NCBI GenBank assembly: GCA_003246575.1
Contig: QJZZ01000003.1
Location: 186,001-250,000, forward strand
Source of the DNA: Candidatus Saccharimonadota bacterium
GTDB taxonomy: Bacteria; Patescibacteriota; Saccharimonadia; Saccharimonadales; Saccharimonadaceae
DNA length: 64,000 bases
Reading direction: 5' to 3'
Shown: one piece after another, positions 53,166-61,602 of the stretch
How the letters are laid out: each line of letters starts with the position of its first letter
Numbering within the stretch: the stretch's first letter is position 1
Made by a program: the position numbers and the translations under genes
The notes under the pieces: model-generated
The model's input: only the letters and a program-made list of their open reading frames with translations
What the model was told of the DNA's origin: nothing
The model's database searches: none

Positions 53166-54083
53166 ATGGATACACAGCGTAAAAAACCTGTTCTCGTACT
53201 AAAAAATGTCACCAAAAGTTACGGTAAGGATCGCGGCATCTCAGGTATTAACTTGTCTGTCGTCGAAGGTGAAGTTTTTGGCTTCCTCGGCCCCAACGGC
53301 GCTGGAAAATCAACGACTATCAACTCCATTCTCGATTTATTACACCTCAATTCAGGTACTATCACCGTCTTCGGACTCGACGCCCATCGTGACAGTGTTG
53401 AGGTCAAACGCCGCATCGGCTACCTGTCTGGCGACATGACGACCGACCCGAGCCTCACCGGCGCACAATACCTGTTGCTTGCGCAAAACTTGCATGGCAA
53501 TGTCGACGAAACGTACGTCGCCGAACTTGTGAAGCGACTGCGCTGCGAAACACACAAACGCATCAAGTCATTGTCTCGCGGAAATCGCCAAAAAATCGGT
53601 CTCGTTGCAGCGCTCATGCACGACCCTGACCTCCTCATTCTCGATGAACCAACTTCTGGTCTCGACCCACTGATCCAAAGCGAGTTCAACGAAATCATTC
53701 GCGAACGCAAAGCACGCGGCAAAACGACCTTCATGAGCTCGCACGTCTTGAGCGAAGTACAGGCCGTCTGCGATCGTGTCGGCTTCATCCGTGATGGCAA
53801 ACTGATTCGCGTCAGCAAACTCGAAGAGCTCTTACAAGACGCACCACGGCGCGTGAGCGTTCTCTACCAGACGAGCGCTCCTGATTCACAACTCAAGACT
53901 CTCGCTGGTGTTTCCGACATGCAGACCATCGGCAAGCGCCGAGTATTCACGTATTCCGGTGAGTACAATGAGCTGCTCCGTGTCCTCGGCACCAAGAAAA
54001 TTCACGATCTCCAAATACTTGAACCACAGCTCGACGAACTATTCATGGAATACTACCAAACCAAGGAGCGACACGATGTTTAA
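53166..54083 (+). CDS. ABC transporter ATP-binding protein (CcmA/DrrA type)
   Basis: The 305-residue ATPase has Walker A GPNGAGKST, signature LSRGNRQKIG and Walker B LLILDEPTSGLDP, then a C-terminal regulatory extension (about 225-300) common in drug, lipid or antibiotic exporters. It overlaps the permease gene by 8 nt. Substrate unknown. Confidence 0.93.
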   Translation: MDTQRKKPVLVLKNVTKSYGKDRGISGINLSVVEGEVFGFLGPNGAGKSTTINSILDLLHLNSGTITVFGLDAHRDSVEVKRRIGYLSGDMTTDPSLTGAQYLLLAQNLHGNVDETYVAELVKRLRCETHKRIKSLSRGNRQKIGLVAALMHDPDLLILDEPTSGLDPLIQSEFNEIIRERKARGKTTFMSSHVLSEVQAVCDRVGFIRDGKLIRVSKLEELLQDAPRRVSVLYQTSAPDSQLKTLAGVSDMQTIGKRRVFTYSGEYNELLRVLGTKKIHDLQILEPQLDELFMEYYQTKERHDV

Positions 54084-54873
54084 AAATGTATTCACCAAGA
54101 GTCTCTACACGCTGCGCTGGCATTTTCTCGGATGGCTGCTCGGCATCGCCTTTATTGTCTTCTTGACGATGGTGCTTTACCCTTCATTCAGCCAGGACGG
54201 TATCGAGCAAATCGTCAACAGCGTCCCGGATTCGCTCAAAAGCCTCGTTGGCAATGTCGCCGACTTCAAAACAATCCCTGGCTACATCGGCCAACAAATC
54301 TTCGGACCAAACCTCTATATCGTTTCACTCATCATGTCGATCCTTATTTTCATGGCGATCAGCGCCAATGAGGAAGCAGATGGACGCCTGCAATCACTCC
54401 TCAGTTTTCCGGTCAGTCGCACAAAAGTCTACTTTCAAAAGTTCCTGGCAGCAAATGCTGTTGTTCTCGCCATCATCGCTAGCACCGTCGTCTCGCTCTG
54501 GATCGCGCTCGTTATCATTGGCGAGTCAGCCGACTATTTACGTATCTGGGAATCGATCTTCGCGCTTGGCCTCGTCAATCTCGTCTACGGCATGCTTGCG
54601 TACGCTATCGCCATGGCAACTGGCAACAAAGGTCTGTCTGTGATGATTGCGTCCGGGTACGCCGTCGGTAGCCTCTTCATTACCTCTCTGGCCCCTGCCG
54701 TCGACAGGCTCCAGATGATCGACAAGTTTTCGCTTCTACACTACTACAACAATCCTCAGATTATGACAAACGGTCTCAACGAAAAACACCTCGTATTGCT
54801 ACTCGGTGTTTTTGTCATTTTGACGCTCATTGGCTGGATTGGGTTCCTCCGCCGAGACGTTCGCACGAACTAA
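54076..54873 (+). CDS. ABC-2 type permease
   Basis: The 265-residue protein has six membrane helices; MFKNVFTKSLYTLRWHFLGWLLG begins the first. It pairs with the overlapping ATPase as an exporter (ABC-2 family, often for drugs, lipids or peptides). ATG 54076 is preceded by AAGGAG and lies inside the ATPase reading frame. Its stop interlocks with that of the convergent rhodanese gene. Confidence 0.9.
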   Translation: MFKNVFTKSLYTLRWHFLGWLLGIAFIVFLTMVLYPSFSQDGIEQIVNSVPDSLKSLVGNVADFKTIPGYIGQQIFGPNLYIVSLIMSILIFMAISANEEADGRLQSLLSFPVSRTKVYFQKFLAANAVVLAIIASTVVSLWIALVIIGESADYLRIWESIFALGLVNLVYGMLAYAIAMATGNKGLSVMIASGYAVGSLFITSLAPAVDRLQMIDKFSLLHYYNNPQIMTNGLNEKHLVLLLGVFVILTLIGWIGFLRRDVRTN

Positions 54874-55142
54874 GCTTGCTCTTCGAGAAACTTTCGCACG
54901 TGATGCTCGTTGATACCATTGGTCAGGTTGGTGTATCCCGCCTGTCGCAAGATCATCGAGCAGGTATTTGAACGCGCACCACTGCGACAATACAAGATGA
55001 TTGGCGCATCTTTTGCGAGGCCGCCCAGTTTTTGCTCAAAGCTTCCGTTCATGAAATCGACGGGTGAAATATTCACCGCCCCGTCAACATGACTCATTTC
55101 GTATTCAAATGGTTCTCGCGTATCAATAACCGTGTAGTTCAT
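54870..55142 (-). CDS. Rhodanese-like domain protein
   Basis: The 90-residue single rhodanese domain has VIDTREPFEYEMSHVDGAVNI and active-site loop YCRSGARS (Cys present). These proteins carry persulfide sulfur or act as sulfur/redox sensors. It starts 12 nt after the ileS stop and is the last gene of the ileS unit. Confidence 0.94.
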   Translation of the reverse strand: MNYTVIDTREPFEYEMSHVDGAVNISPVDFMNGSFEQKLGGLAKDAPIILYCRSGARSNTCSMILRQAGYTNLTNGINEHHVRKFLEEQA

Positions 55143-55154
55143 CTCACTATCTCC

Positions 55155-58100
55155 TCACTTCTTGTTCAGTGCAATTACGAGTTCAGCACCTTCGACGCGA
55201 GCAGTGGTACTATATCCATCTGCATCACCGAATGTGCCAAGGGTTTCAGCAAGAATCGTGTCTTGATGCTCATTGATTGCTTTTTGCAGCTCGTCGTCTT
55301 CCGTCGTGAGAGTGAGGACGATGCGATCATCGACATTGAGGCCAGCGGCCTTTCGCGCCGACTGTACATGACGAATCACTTCGCGCATCATACCCTCACG
55401 CTTCAGCTCAGGCGTTTTGTGCAGTTCTAGAAAAACCATCACACCGTATTTCACGTGCTCTGTCGCCACAGCCTCTTTCATGCCCTCCGCCCATAACGGG
55501 TCTTTTGACTCAAAAATTTGGATACTTTTTACATTAACCTCCTCAGCGATGATATTGAGGTACTCTGGCTCTAAATGAATGCCTCCTATGCGCATCTCAG
55601 CAAGTGGCTGTCGCACTCCATAGCCCTTACCCGCCTCAGCACGCATAGATAGACCAGCGTTAACAATAACCTTAGTAACCTCCATTTTATCCACTGAAAT
55701 CTGGTTAACATGCCCTGCCGACATCCAGTCCTTCAGATGAATTGATTCCGCATCGCCCGTCAAATTATGGTAGAGCTCTTCGGCGAGGAATGGCGTAAAC
55801 GGCGCCAATACATACGCGAGCCGCACCAGCACGTAGTGTAGCGTCCTGTAGGCCATTTCTTTGTCGCCATCGTCCTCAGACTTCCAGAAACGACGTCGAC
55901 TTCGGCGCACATACCAGTTACTGGCATCATCAAGGAATGGCAAAATCGGGTTCATTGCGTCGGGGATATTGTAGCCATCCATGTTCTTCTCGACGTCACT
56001 AATCAACTGGTGCAAACGGCTAATAATCCACACATCGAGTGGGTTCGTGACTTCATCGATTGGGTCCTTGAGATCACCGTCGTATTCCCAACCATCAACT
56101 TCGGCATACATCGTGAAGAAGTCATACATATTCCAAACCATACTGAGCTTGCGAGCAACGTCGCCAACGTCTTTGTCTTGCAACGCAAAGTCCTCGCCAT
56201 TCAGCAGCGGACTCGAGAGAAGCAGAAAACGAAGTGAGTCAGCCGAGAACTTGTCCATGAGCTCGTTCGGATCAGTGAAGTTGCCGTAGCTCTTACTCAT
56301 CTTGCGGCCATCATTACCAGCCACGACGCCTGTTGTGATGACGTTTTTGAATGGACTTGAATCGAAGAGACCAACGCTGATAACGTGCAGATAGTAGAAC
56401 CATGCGCGCACCTGTCCGATGTATTCAGCGATGAAATCACCTGGGAAATTCGCCTCAAACTTTTCTTTATTTTCAAACGGATAGTGGAACTGAGCAAACG
56501 GCATACTACCCGACTCGAACCAGCCATCGAGTACCTTGTCGATACGCGTGTAGTGCACGCCATCTTTATCGAATTCGACATCGTCCACCCATGGGCGGTG
56601 ATAGTCATCAAGGCGCTGCCCACTGAGCTGCTCAAGTTCGTCATAACTACCGACAACGATTTGGTGCTTCTCACCCTTGTCGTCACGTCCTTCCCAGACG
56701 GGCATCGCCGTTGCCCAGAAACGATCGCGTGACAAATTCCAATCCGGCGCCTGTTCCATGTTCTTCTCGAAGCGACCGTGCTTGAGGTGCTCAGGGAACC
56801 AATTGATTTGATCGCCGTTCTTCTCGAGCATTAATTCTTTTTGACCCTGCACGTCGAAGAACCAGCTTGGGTGTGCGCGATACATCAGTTTGGTGCCACA
56901 GCGGTGACAATGCGGGTAGCTGTGGCGAATATACTCAACTTTCCAGACCATGCCACGCTCATGAAGGGTTTTGGCGATCGTTTTGTTGATCTCCCAGACA
57001 TTCTCACCCTTCCATTCGCTCTCGCTGTATAGACCATTTTCGTCAATGATACGCACCACTGGAATACCGTTTTTCTTAGCAAGCTCAAAGTCCTCTTCGC
57101 CATATGCTGGTGCCAAGTGAACAATACCCGTGCCTGACTCTGTCGAGACGTAATCTGCAGCCCAGACCTTAAAGCCGTTCTTAAATGCAGCCATAACATG
57201 ATTCTGTCGCTCTTTGCTATTCTCTACCTCATGATTATGAATTGTCGCACCTTTCGCGTCTCTCTCGCTCTCTTGCACAGAAAAATCAGATACATCACGA
57301 ACCAAGTCTTGAAACAATGGCGCATACTCCTCGCCAACCAGTTCACTACCCTTGAGTGTGCGCACAACTTCGTACGCAAGTGGCTGGTGCTTTTCGTCTT
57401 GAAGCACCGATTCGACGAGGTCTTTGGCAAGGATGAATTGCTCGTCGCCGACCTTAACTTCTACATAGGTAAATTCTTTGTTCACAGCAACCGCTGTGTT
57501 CGCAGGGAGCGTCCACGGCGTCGTCGTCCATGCAAGCAGCGTTGAACCACTCTTGAGCTTAAACTTCACGAACACGCTCGGATCGGTAACATCCTGATAC
57601 GAGCCAGAATCCATTGTCACTTCAGCTTTTGAGAGCGGCGTAGCGTCACGGGTACAGTACATAAGCACACGCTCACCTTCATAGATCTTACCCTTCTCAT
57701 GGAGCGTCTTGAACGCCCACCAAATCGATTCCATGTACTCTTTGTCCATGGTCTTATAGGCATGATCCATATCAACCCAGCGACCGATGCGATCGATCGT
57801 ATCGTTCCAAAGGCCTGACGTCTGAACCATGTTGTCACGAGCCGTCGTAATGTACTCTTCAAGGCTGATCTTGGTGCCGATATCTCGGCGGTCCTTGATA
57901 CCGAGCTTCTTTTCGGTGAAGACCTCTGCCGGCAAACCATGACAGTCCCATCCCCAGACACGCTCGACACGCTTGCCCTTCATCGTCTGATAGCGCGGAA
58001 TCGCATCTTTAACGATACTACTGAGCAATGTTCCGTGGTGTGGCACGCCCGTGATAAATGGAGGGCCGTCATAAAAGACGAAGCTATTGTCTACTGGTCG

Positions 58101-58202
58101 ATTCTCAACCGACTTTTCAAATGTCCTGTCTTGTTTCCAGCGCCGCACCCAATCTTTTTCGTATTCGAGTGCTCGCCTGCGTGTTCCGTGCTTGAATTTC
58201 AC
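55155..58202 (-). CDS. ileS: Isoleucine--tRNA ligase
   Basis: The 1015-residue class I synthetase has WGWDCHGLP, the CP1 editing domain (about 200-400, LAWTTTPWTLPANTAVAV), KMSKS near residue 634 and a C-terminal anticodon-binding region. The first signature is unusual: residues 55-58 are H-H-G-T, so the second His of HxGH is Thr. The start codon is GTG 58202, 7 nt after AAGGAG. Expression should be controlled by the T-box leader. The C-terminal zinc finger of type 1 IleRS is not evident, consistent with the eukaryote-like type 2 group. Confidence 0.96.
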   Translation of the reverse strand: MKFKHGTRRRALEYEKDWVRRWKQDRTFEKSVENRPVDNSFVFYDGPPFITGVPHHGTLLSSIVKDAIPRYQTMKGKRVERVWGWDCHGLPAEVFTEKKLGIKDRRDIGTKISLEEYITTARDNMVQTSGLWNDTIDRIGRWVDMDHAYKTMDKEYMESIWWAFKTLHEKGKIYEGERVLMYCTRDATPLSKAEVTMDSGSYQDVTDPSVFVKFKLKSGSTLLAWTTTPWTLPANTAVAVNKEFTYVEVKVGDEQFILAKDLVESVLQDEKHQPLAYEVVRTLKGSELVGEEYAPLFQDLVRDVSDFSVQESERDAKGATIHNHEVENSKERQNHVMAAFKNGFKVWAADYVSTESGTGIVHLAPAYGEEDFELAKKNGIPVVRIIDENGLYSESEWKGENVWEINKTIAKTLHERGMVWKVEYIRHSYPHCHRCGTKLMYRAHPSWFFDVQGQKELMLEKNGDQINWFPEHLKHGRFEKNMEQAPDWNLSRDRFWATAMPVWEGRDDKGEKHQIVVGSYDELEQLSGQRLDDYHRPWVDDVEFDKDGVHYTRIDKVLDGWFESGSMPFAQFHYPFENKEKFEANFPGDFIAEYIGQVRAWFYYLHVISVGLFDSSPFKNVITTGVVAGNDGRKMSKSYGNFTDPNELMDKFSADSLRFLLLSSPLLNGEDFALQDKDVGDVARKLSMVWNMYDFFTMYAEVDGWEYDGDLKDPIDEVTNPLDVWIISRLHQLISDVEKNMDGYNIPDAMNPILPFLDDASNWYVRRSRRRFWKSEDDGDKEMAYRTLHYVLVRLAYVLAPFTPFLAEELYHNLTGDAESIHLKDWMSAGHVNQISVDKMEVTKVIVNAGLSMRAEAGKGYGVRQPLAEMRIGGIHLEPEYLNIIAEEVNVKSIQIFESKDPLWAEGMKEAVATEHVKYGVMVFLELHKTPELKREGMMREVIRHVQSARKAAGLNVDDRIVLTLTTEDDELQKAINEHQDTILAETLGTFGDADGYSTTARVEGAELVIALNKK

Positions 58203-58208
58203 CGCTTA

Positions 58209-58404
58209 TCTCCTTTTTACCAAAATAAAAATCCCTTTTTCGCCACTGGAACCCGAGATTTCGGGCGGTACCATCCAGTTTCGAAAAAGAGATTCTCTTT
58301 CCGCACTTCGTTATTCGCTTTGTCGCAGCGTTCGCGGCAGGCTCTACTCTCTGATATAGATTTCTTCCTGCGACTCGTGGGTGATAGCCACTCAAACGTC
58401 TTCA
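58209..58404 (-). ncRNA. T-box riboswitch leader of ileS
   Basis: The minus-strand leader has the T-box sequence UGGAUGGUACCGCC (58277-58264). It lies in a bulged helix formed by CUGGA (58278-58274) with UCCAG (58250-58246) plus CCCGA/UCGGG, and UGGU can pair with the ACCA end of uncharged tRNA. A short Stem I is closed by GUCGCAG (58374-58368) and CUGCGAC (58328-58322) and contains AUC-A (58355-58352), a fitting isoleucine specifier. No U-run terminator follows. A Shine-Dalgarno at 58218-58209 can pair with UCUCUUUUU (58292-58284), so control is probably at translation initiation, as in actinobacterial ileS leaders. Confidence 0.85.
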
Positions 58405-58410
58405 GGCTGC

Positions 58411-58416
58411 ATTATA
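58411..58416 (-). promoter_or_regulatory. Extended -10 box of the ileS transcript
   Basis: TGC-TATAAT on the minus strand, placing the transcript start near 58404 and giving a leader of about 200 nt. Confidence 0.65.
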
Positions 58417-58424
58417 GCAAAAGA

Positions 58425-58445
58425 GCGGTGCAATAGCCACACCGC
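58425..58445 (-). terminator. Probable terminator of the DoxX gene
   Basis: GCGGTG (58445-58440 on the minus strand) pairs with CACCGC (58430-58425) around a 9-nt loop and is followed by TCTTTT. It sits between the DoxX stop and the ileS promoter. Confidence 0.6.
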
Positions 58446-58469
58446 CCTTCTATGTAGAAGCCTAGAACT

Positions 58470-58976
58470 TTACCAGAGCCATGGATTCTTTTTGACGAGC
58501 TTATGCTTGCGCCACCAGTCCATGACACTCCACTCAGTCTGACCGAGCGCAGCTAACCACATAACCATTGCGTAGATGATATGCTCATCAATGAATGGGT
58601 TGTTTTCGAGTGGATTCTCGGCTGCCCATAGCATAACCATCAGTACAGTACCGGCAACCGCAGCGATACGAAGACCGATACCAAGAATCAAGGCAATGCC
58701 GATCCCAAGGAGGCCAACCATAAACAGCCAGTCGATCACTACCGAACCTGCAAGGCCAGTAAAGAAACTTGCGAGCGGACTATCTGGATTGACGCCGTGC
58801 TGCAAAAAACCTTCAGTCGGCGATACGCCGTTAATCCATGCGTGGCCACCACGCGTTGACATACCGAGTCCAATCAGTTTGTCCAGAAATGCCCACAAAA
58901 AGACCCATCCGAGCATAATACGCGCCGCAGCGAGTACATACCATGCGTCTTTATTTGCTGAACTTTTTCGAGCCAT
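58470..58976 (-). CDS. DoxX family membrane protein
   Basis: The 168-residue protein has four membrane helices and the DoxX-type ARIMLGWVFLWAFLDKLIGLG start. The family includes a thiosulfate:quinone oxidoreductase subunit and redox-stress proteins. GGGGGA precedes the ATG. It lies next to VKOR and a thioredoxin-like protein, which suggests a shared membrane-redox role, but no electron acceptor is known here. Confidence 0.88.
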   Translation of the reverse strand: MARKSSANKDAWYVLAAARIMLGWVFLWAFLDKLIGLGMSTRGGHAWINGVSPTEGFLQHGVNPDSPLASFFTGLAGSVVIDWLFMVGLLGIGIALILGIGLRIAAVAGTVLMVMLWAAENPLENNPFIDEHIIYAMVMWLAALGQTEWSVMDWWRKHKLVKKNPWLW

Positions 58977-59036
58977 TATAGCTTCCCCCTAATTTTTATG
59001 GTGCTTATGGCTATAAGTGTATACTGTCGAGGTGTT

Positions 59037-59633
59037 TTAGGCAAATAGAGCGTTGCCGTACTTGAGTACGATAGCTGCAATCAAGATGAAGAAGATGCCG
59101 ACCAATACAGCAAGATCGTAGTTCTTTTTTGAGAATTCAGCCATTTTTTCAGGCATAAAACAGAGTGCTTTTTCGCGCGCTGCATAGCGAAACACGCCAT
59201 ACGCGATCAGTAACATAGCAGTGTCAGTGAGAAGACACCATGGACACAACACTTGTATAACAAAGTAGCTCTGATAGAACATCCAGCCTGCAAATACTAC
59301 ACCTGCCAACGCTCCAATCCATGCCGCTCGCATAAACCAGCGCGGAAAACGTGCGCCCGCGAGCGCCGCAACACCAACGGTAATGAGCACTGGCAATGTC
59401 ATCATGCCGATGTAACTATTTGGGAAGCCAAATAGAGTCGACGAGGCATCGTTTGCCACCGTGGCACAGTTCAGAACGATACTGACACTGCATGTCAGCA
59501 CAGCGTCAGGGTTTTTCGCAAGCGTCAGCGCCTCAACACTCAGCACGAATGACGCGATAAGCCCGAGGACTCCACCAACAATCAGTACGATGAGCGGCGT
59601 TTTATCGATAATTTGCTTTACTGTCTTAGCCAT
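59037..59633 (-). CDS. Vitamin K epoxide reductase (VKOR) family protein
   Basis: The 198-residue protein has five membrane helices. It carries a cysteine pair in the first outer loop (TCSVSIVLNC, about residues 47-56) and the quinone-proximal CPWC (about 130). VKOR re-oxidises thioredoxin-like partners to form disulfides in exported proteins, passing electrons to a quinone. It overlaps the small thioredoxin-like gene by 8 nt. Confidence 0.94.
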   Translation of the reverse strand: MAKTVKQIIDKTPLIVLIVGGVLGLIASFVLSVEALTLAKNPDAVLTCSVSIVLNCATVANDASSTLFGFPNSYIGMMTLPVLITVGVAALAGARFPRWFMRAAWIGALAGVVFAGWMFYQSYFVIQVLCPWCLLTDTAMLLIAYGVFRYAAREKALCFMPEKMAEFSKKNYDLAVLVGIFFILIAAIVLKYGNALFA

Positions 59634-59883
59634 AATAACTTACCTCATTTATCGTTGGCAGCGGTCGCCCACGCCATATATTTAACATTCTTCCGTCATC
59701 AGAGAGCGCGATCAGAGTCGGATACTCGACAATATCATAGGCTCGGCAAAACGTCTCGCCGTCGCGCGTATCAGGATTCACCCCCTCAAGTTCGCGCCCA
59801 GTCTGTCGATGAAAGTCCCTCAAGTAGTCACTCACCTCTCGTGCGTGATCACTCTCTGTTTTGTAGACCACCACCGTCCTCAT
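59626..59883 (-). CDS. Small thioredoxin-fold protein lacking CxxC
   Basis: The 85-residue protein starts MRTVVVYKTESDHAREV and has the cis-proline segment EYPTLIALSDDGRMLNIWRG of thioredoxin folds. The position of the CxxC is SDHA, so there is no redox pair; a single Cys occurs at about residue 46. No signal peptide. It is translationally linked to VKOR. GGAGG precedes ATG 59883. Possibly a structural partner rather than an oxidoreductase. Confidence 0.75.
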   Translation of the reverse strand: MRTVVVYKTESDHAREVSDYLRDFHRQTGRELEGVNPDTRDGETFCRAYDIVEYPTLIALSDDGRMLNIWRGRPLPTINEVSYYG

Positions 59884-59887
59884 ACTG

Positions 59888-60346
59888 TTAGGCTTCCTCC
59901 TTCTGGCGACGTTTCTGATCAAGGATCTTCACGAAGTCATCAAGCGTCTGGAATTCATGGAAGACACTCGCGAATCGCACGTAGGCAACTTCATTTGCTT
60001 GAGCAAGCTTGTCAAGGACCACTCCGCCGATCGTCTTTGATGGCACTTCATTTTCACCGAGGTCATAGACACTGTCTTCGATATCATTGATGATTGCGTC
60101 AACTTCCATCTCTGATTTGAAAAACTTACCAACTGACCGATGGATCGAATTACCAAGTTTTTCGCGATCGAAGAGCTCGCGCGTACCGTCTTTTTTGACG
60201 ACAGCGATATTACGACGCTCAATACGCTCGTAGGTCGTAAAACGATGTCCGTCCGATGATTCGCGGCGGCGGCGAATTGCCAGGCCATCAGCAGATTCTC
60301 GTGACTCAAGCACGCGGCTGTCACCAATTGTATAGTTCTGTGGCAC
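59888..60346 (-). CDS. nrdR: NrdR-like ATP-cone repressor without zinc cysteines
   Basis: The 152-residue protein aligns with NrdR: DSRVLESRESADGLAIRRRRE, HRFTTYERIE, then an ATP-cone domain (about 48-138, VVKKDGTRELFDREKL). In normal NrdR the first 35 residues hold four zinc cysteines (MxCPxC and ECxxCGxRF). Here they read MPQNYT and ESSDGHRF, and the whole protein has no Cys. The start is GTG 60346, close to the ftsZ stop. NrdR represses ribonucleotide reductase genes in response to dATP/ATP. Confidence 0.88.
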   Translation of the reverse strand: MPQNYTIGDSRVLESRESADGLAIRRRRESSDGHRFTTYERIERRNIAVVKKDGTRELFDREKLGNSIHRSVGKFFKSEMEVDAIINDIEDSVYDLGENEVPSKTIGGVVLDKLAQANEVAYVRFASVFHEFQTLDDFVKILDQKRRQKEEA

Positions 60347-60351
60347 GAGAC

Positions 60352-61533
60352 CTACTCCTCCTTTTGTTGCTTTTTCTTGCGGCGACGAAGGAACGCTGGC
60401 GTATCATCATCGTCATCCGTATTCTCGACTGGCTGATCCCAGATACTCGAAGTTGGCTCAGCAGCAAAGTGCTCTGCGGGATCTTCGCGCACCGTTTCGG
60501 TTTCGGTTTCAAGCGTATCTACCGCCTGATCCATTGCTGCAGTTTCTTGAGTCTGCTGAGTTGCCTCTTCGCCGTAATATCCGTCAAAACCAGTCGCAAT
60601 AACGGTGATGATGAGCTCGTCCTCGAGGTCAGGCTTCAGTGTTGCACCGAAGATGATGTTTGCGTCTGGAGAGACGGCGCTTGTGATGATTTCGGCGGCT
60701 TCCTGGATTTCAGACATCGACATGTCGTATCCACCGGTGACGTTGAAGAGCACGCCCTTGGCGCCATCGATAGAGACTTCAATCAATGGTGATTCGATTG
60801 CCTGCTGCGCGGCCTGCGCGGCACGATCATCACCACTTGCGCGGCCAATCCCCATCAATGCACTGCCGGCGTTGCTCATGATTGCCTTCACGTCAGCGAA
60901 GTCGAGGTTGATCAGACCATGTTCAGTGATAAGTTCAGAGATTCCTTGGACACCCTGCCTGAGGACATCGTCAGCGATCTTGAATGTTTCGAGGAGCGGC
61001 GTGCGGCGATCAATCGTCTGAAGCAGACGGTCGTTTGGAATCGTAATCAATGTATCGACTTGACGACCAAGGTTACCGATGGCACCCTCTGCATTAAGGC
61101 GACGCTTTTCACCTTCGAAACTGAACGGTCGAGTTGCAACACCGACGACCAGAATACCGAGGTCGCGAGCAATTTCCGCCACAACATGACCAGCACCCGA
61201 ACCGGTACCACCACCGGCACCAATCGTAACAAACACCATGTCTGCGCCATCAAGCGCATCACGGATTTCGTCAGCTGATTCACGTGCAGCCTGCTCGCCA
61301 ACAGATGGATTGGCGCCAGCACCAAGACCATTTGTCGTGTTGTGTCCAAGGTGAAGCTTCACGTCTGCCTTCGAGTTGTGGAGTGCCTGAGCATCAGTGT
61401 TCATGGCGATGAACTGCACGCCAGTGAGTCCAGCATCTTTCATGCGGTTGACCGCACTACCACCAGCACCGCCAACACCAACGACCTTGATGCTTGCGAA
61501 TGTCTGAATTTCAGTTGGTTTAACTTCTGGCAT
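60352..61533 (-). CDS. ftsZ: Cell division protein FtsZ
   Basis: The 393-residue tubulin homologue has VGVGGAGGSAVNRM, GAGGGTGSGAG and NLDFADVKAIMSNAGSALMGIG. A variable acidic linker (about 320-375) ends in TPAFLRRRKKK, the FtsA/FtsZ-ring binding tail. GAGGAGGG lies before the ATG. It follows ftsA by 69 nt, the classical order. Confidence 0.98.
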   Translation of the reverse strand: MPEVKPTEIQTFASIKVVGVGGAGGSAVNRMKDAGLTGVQFIAMNTDAQALHNSKADVKLHLGHNTTNGLGAGANPSVGEQAARESADEIRDALDGADMVFVTIGAGGGTGSGAGHVVAEIARDLGILVVGVATRPFSFEGEKRRLNAEGAIGNLGRQVDTLITIPNDRLLQTIDRRTPLLETFKIADDVLRQGVQGISELITEHGLINLDFADVKAIMSNAGSALMGIGRASGDDRAAQAAQQAIESPLIEVSIDGAKGVLFNVTGGYDMSMSEIQEAAEIITSAVSPDANIIFGATLKPDLEDELIITVIATGFDGYYGEEATQQTQETAAMDQAVDTLETETETVREDPAEHFAAEPTSSIWDQPVENTDDDDDTPAFLRRRKKKQQKEE

Positions 61534-61602
61534 GTTCCCTCCTCAGGCTAAACGGGGCTCTATAAAATCTGCCCCCAGTATACAATGTTTTGTCTCAAGA
61601 AT

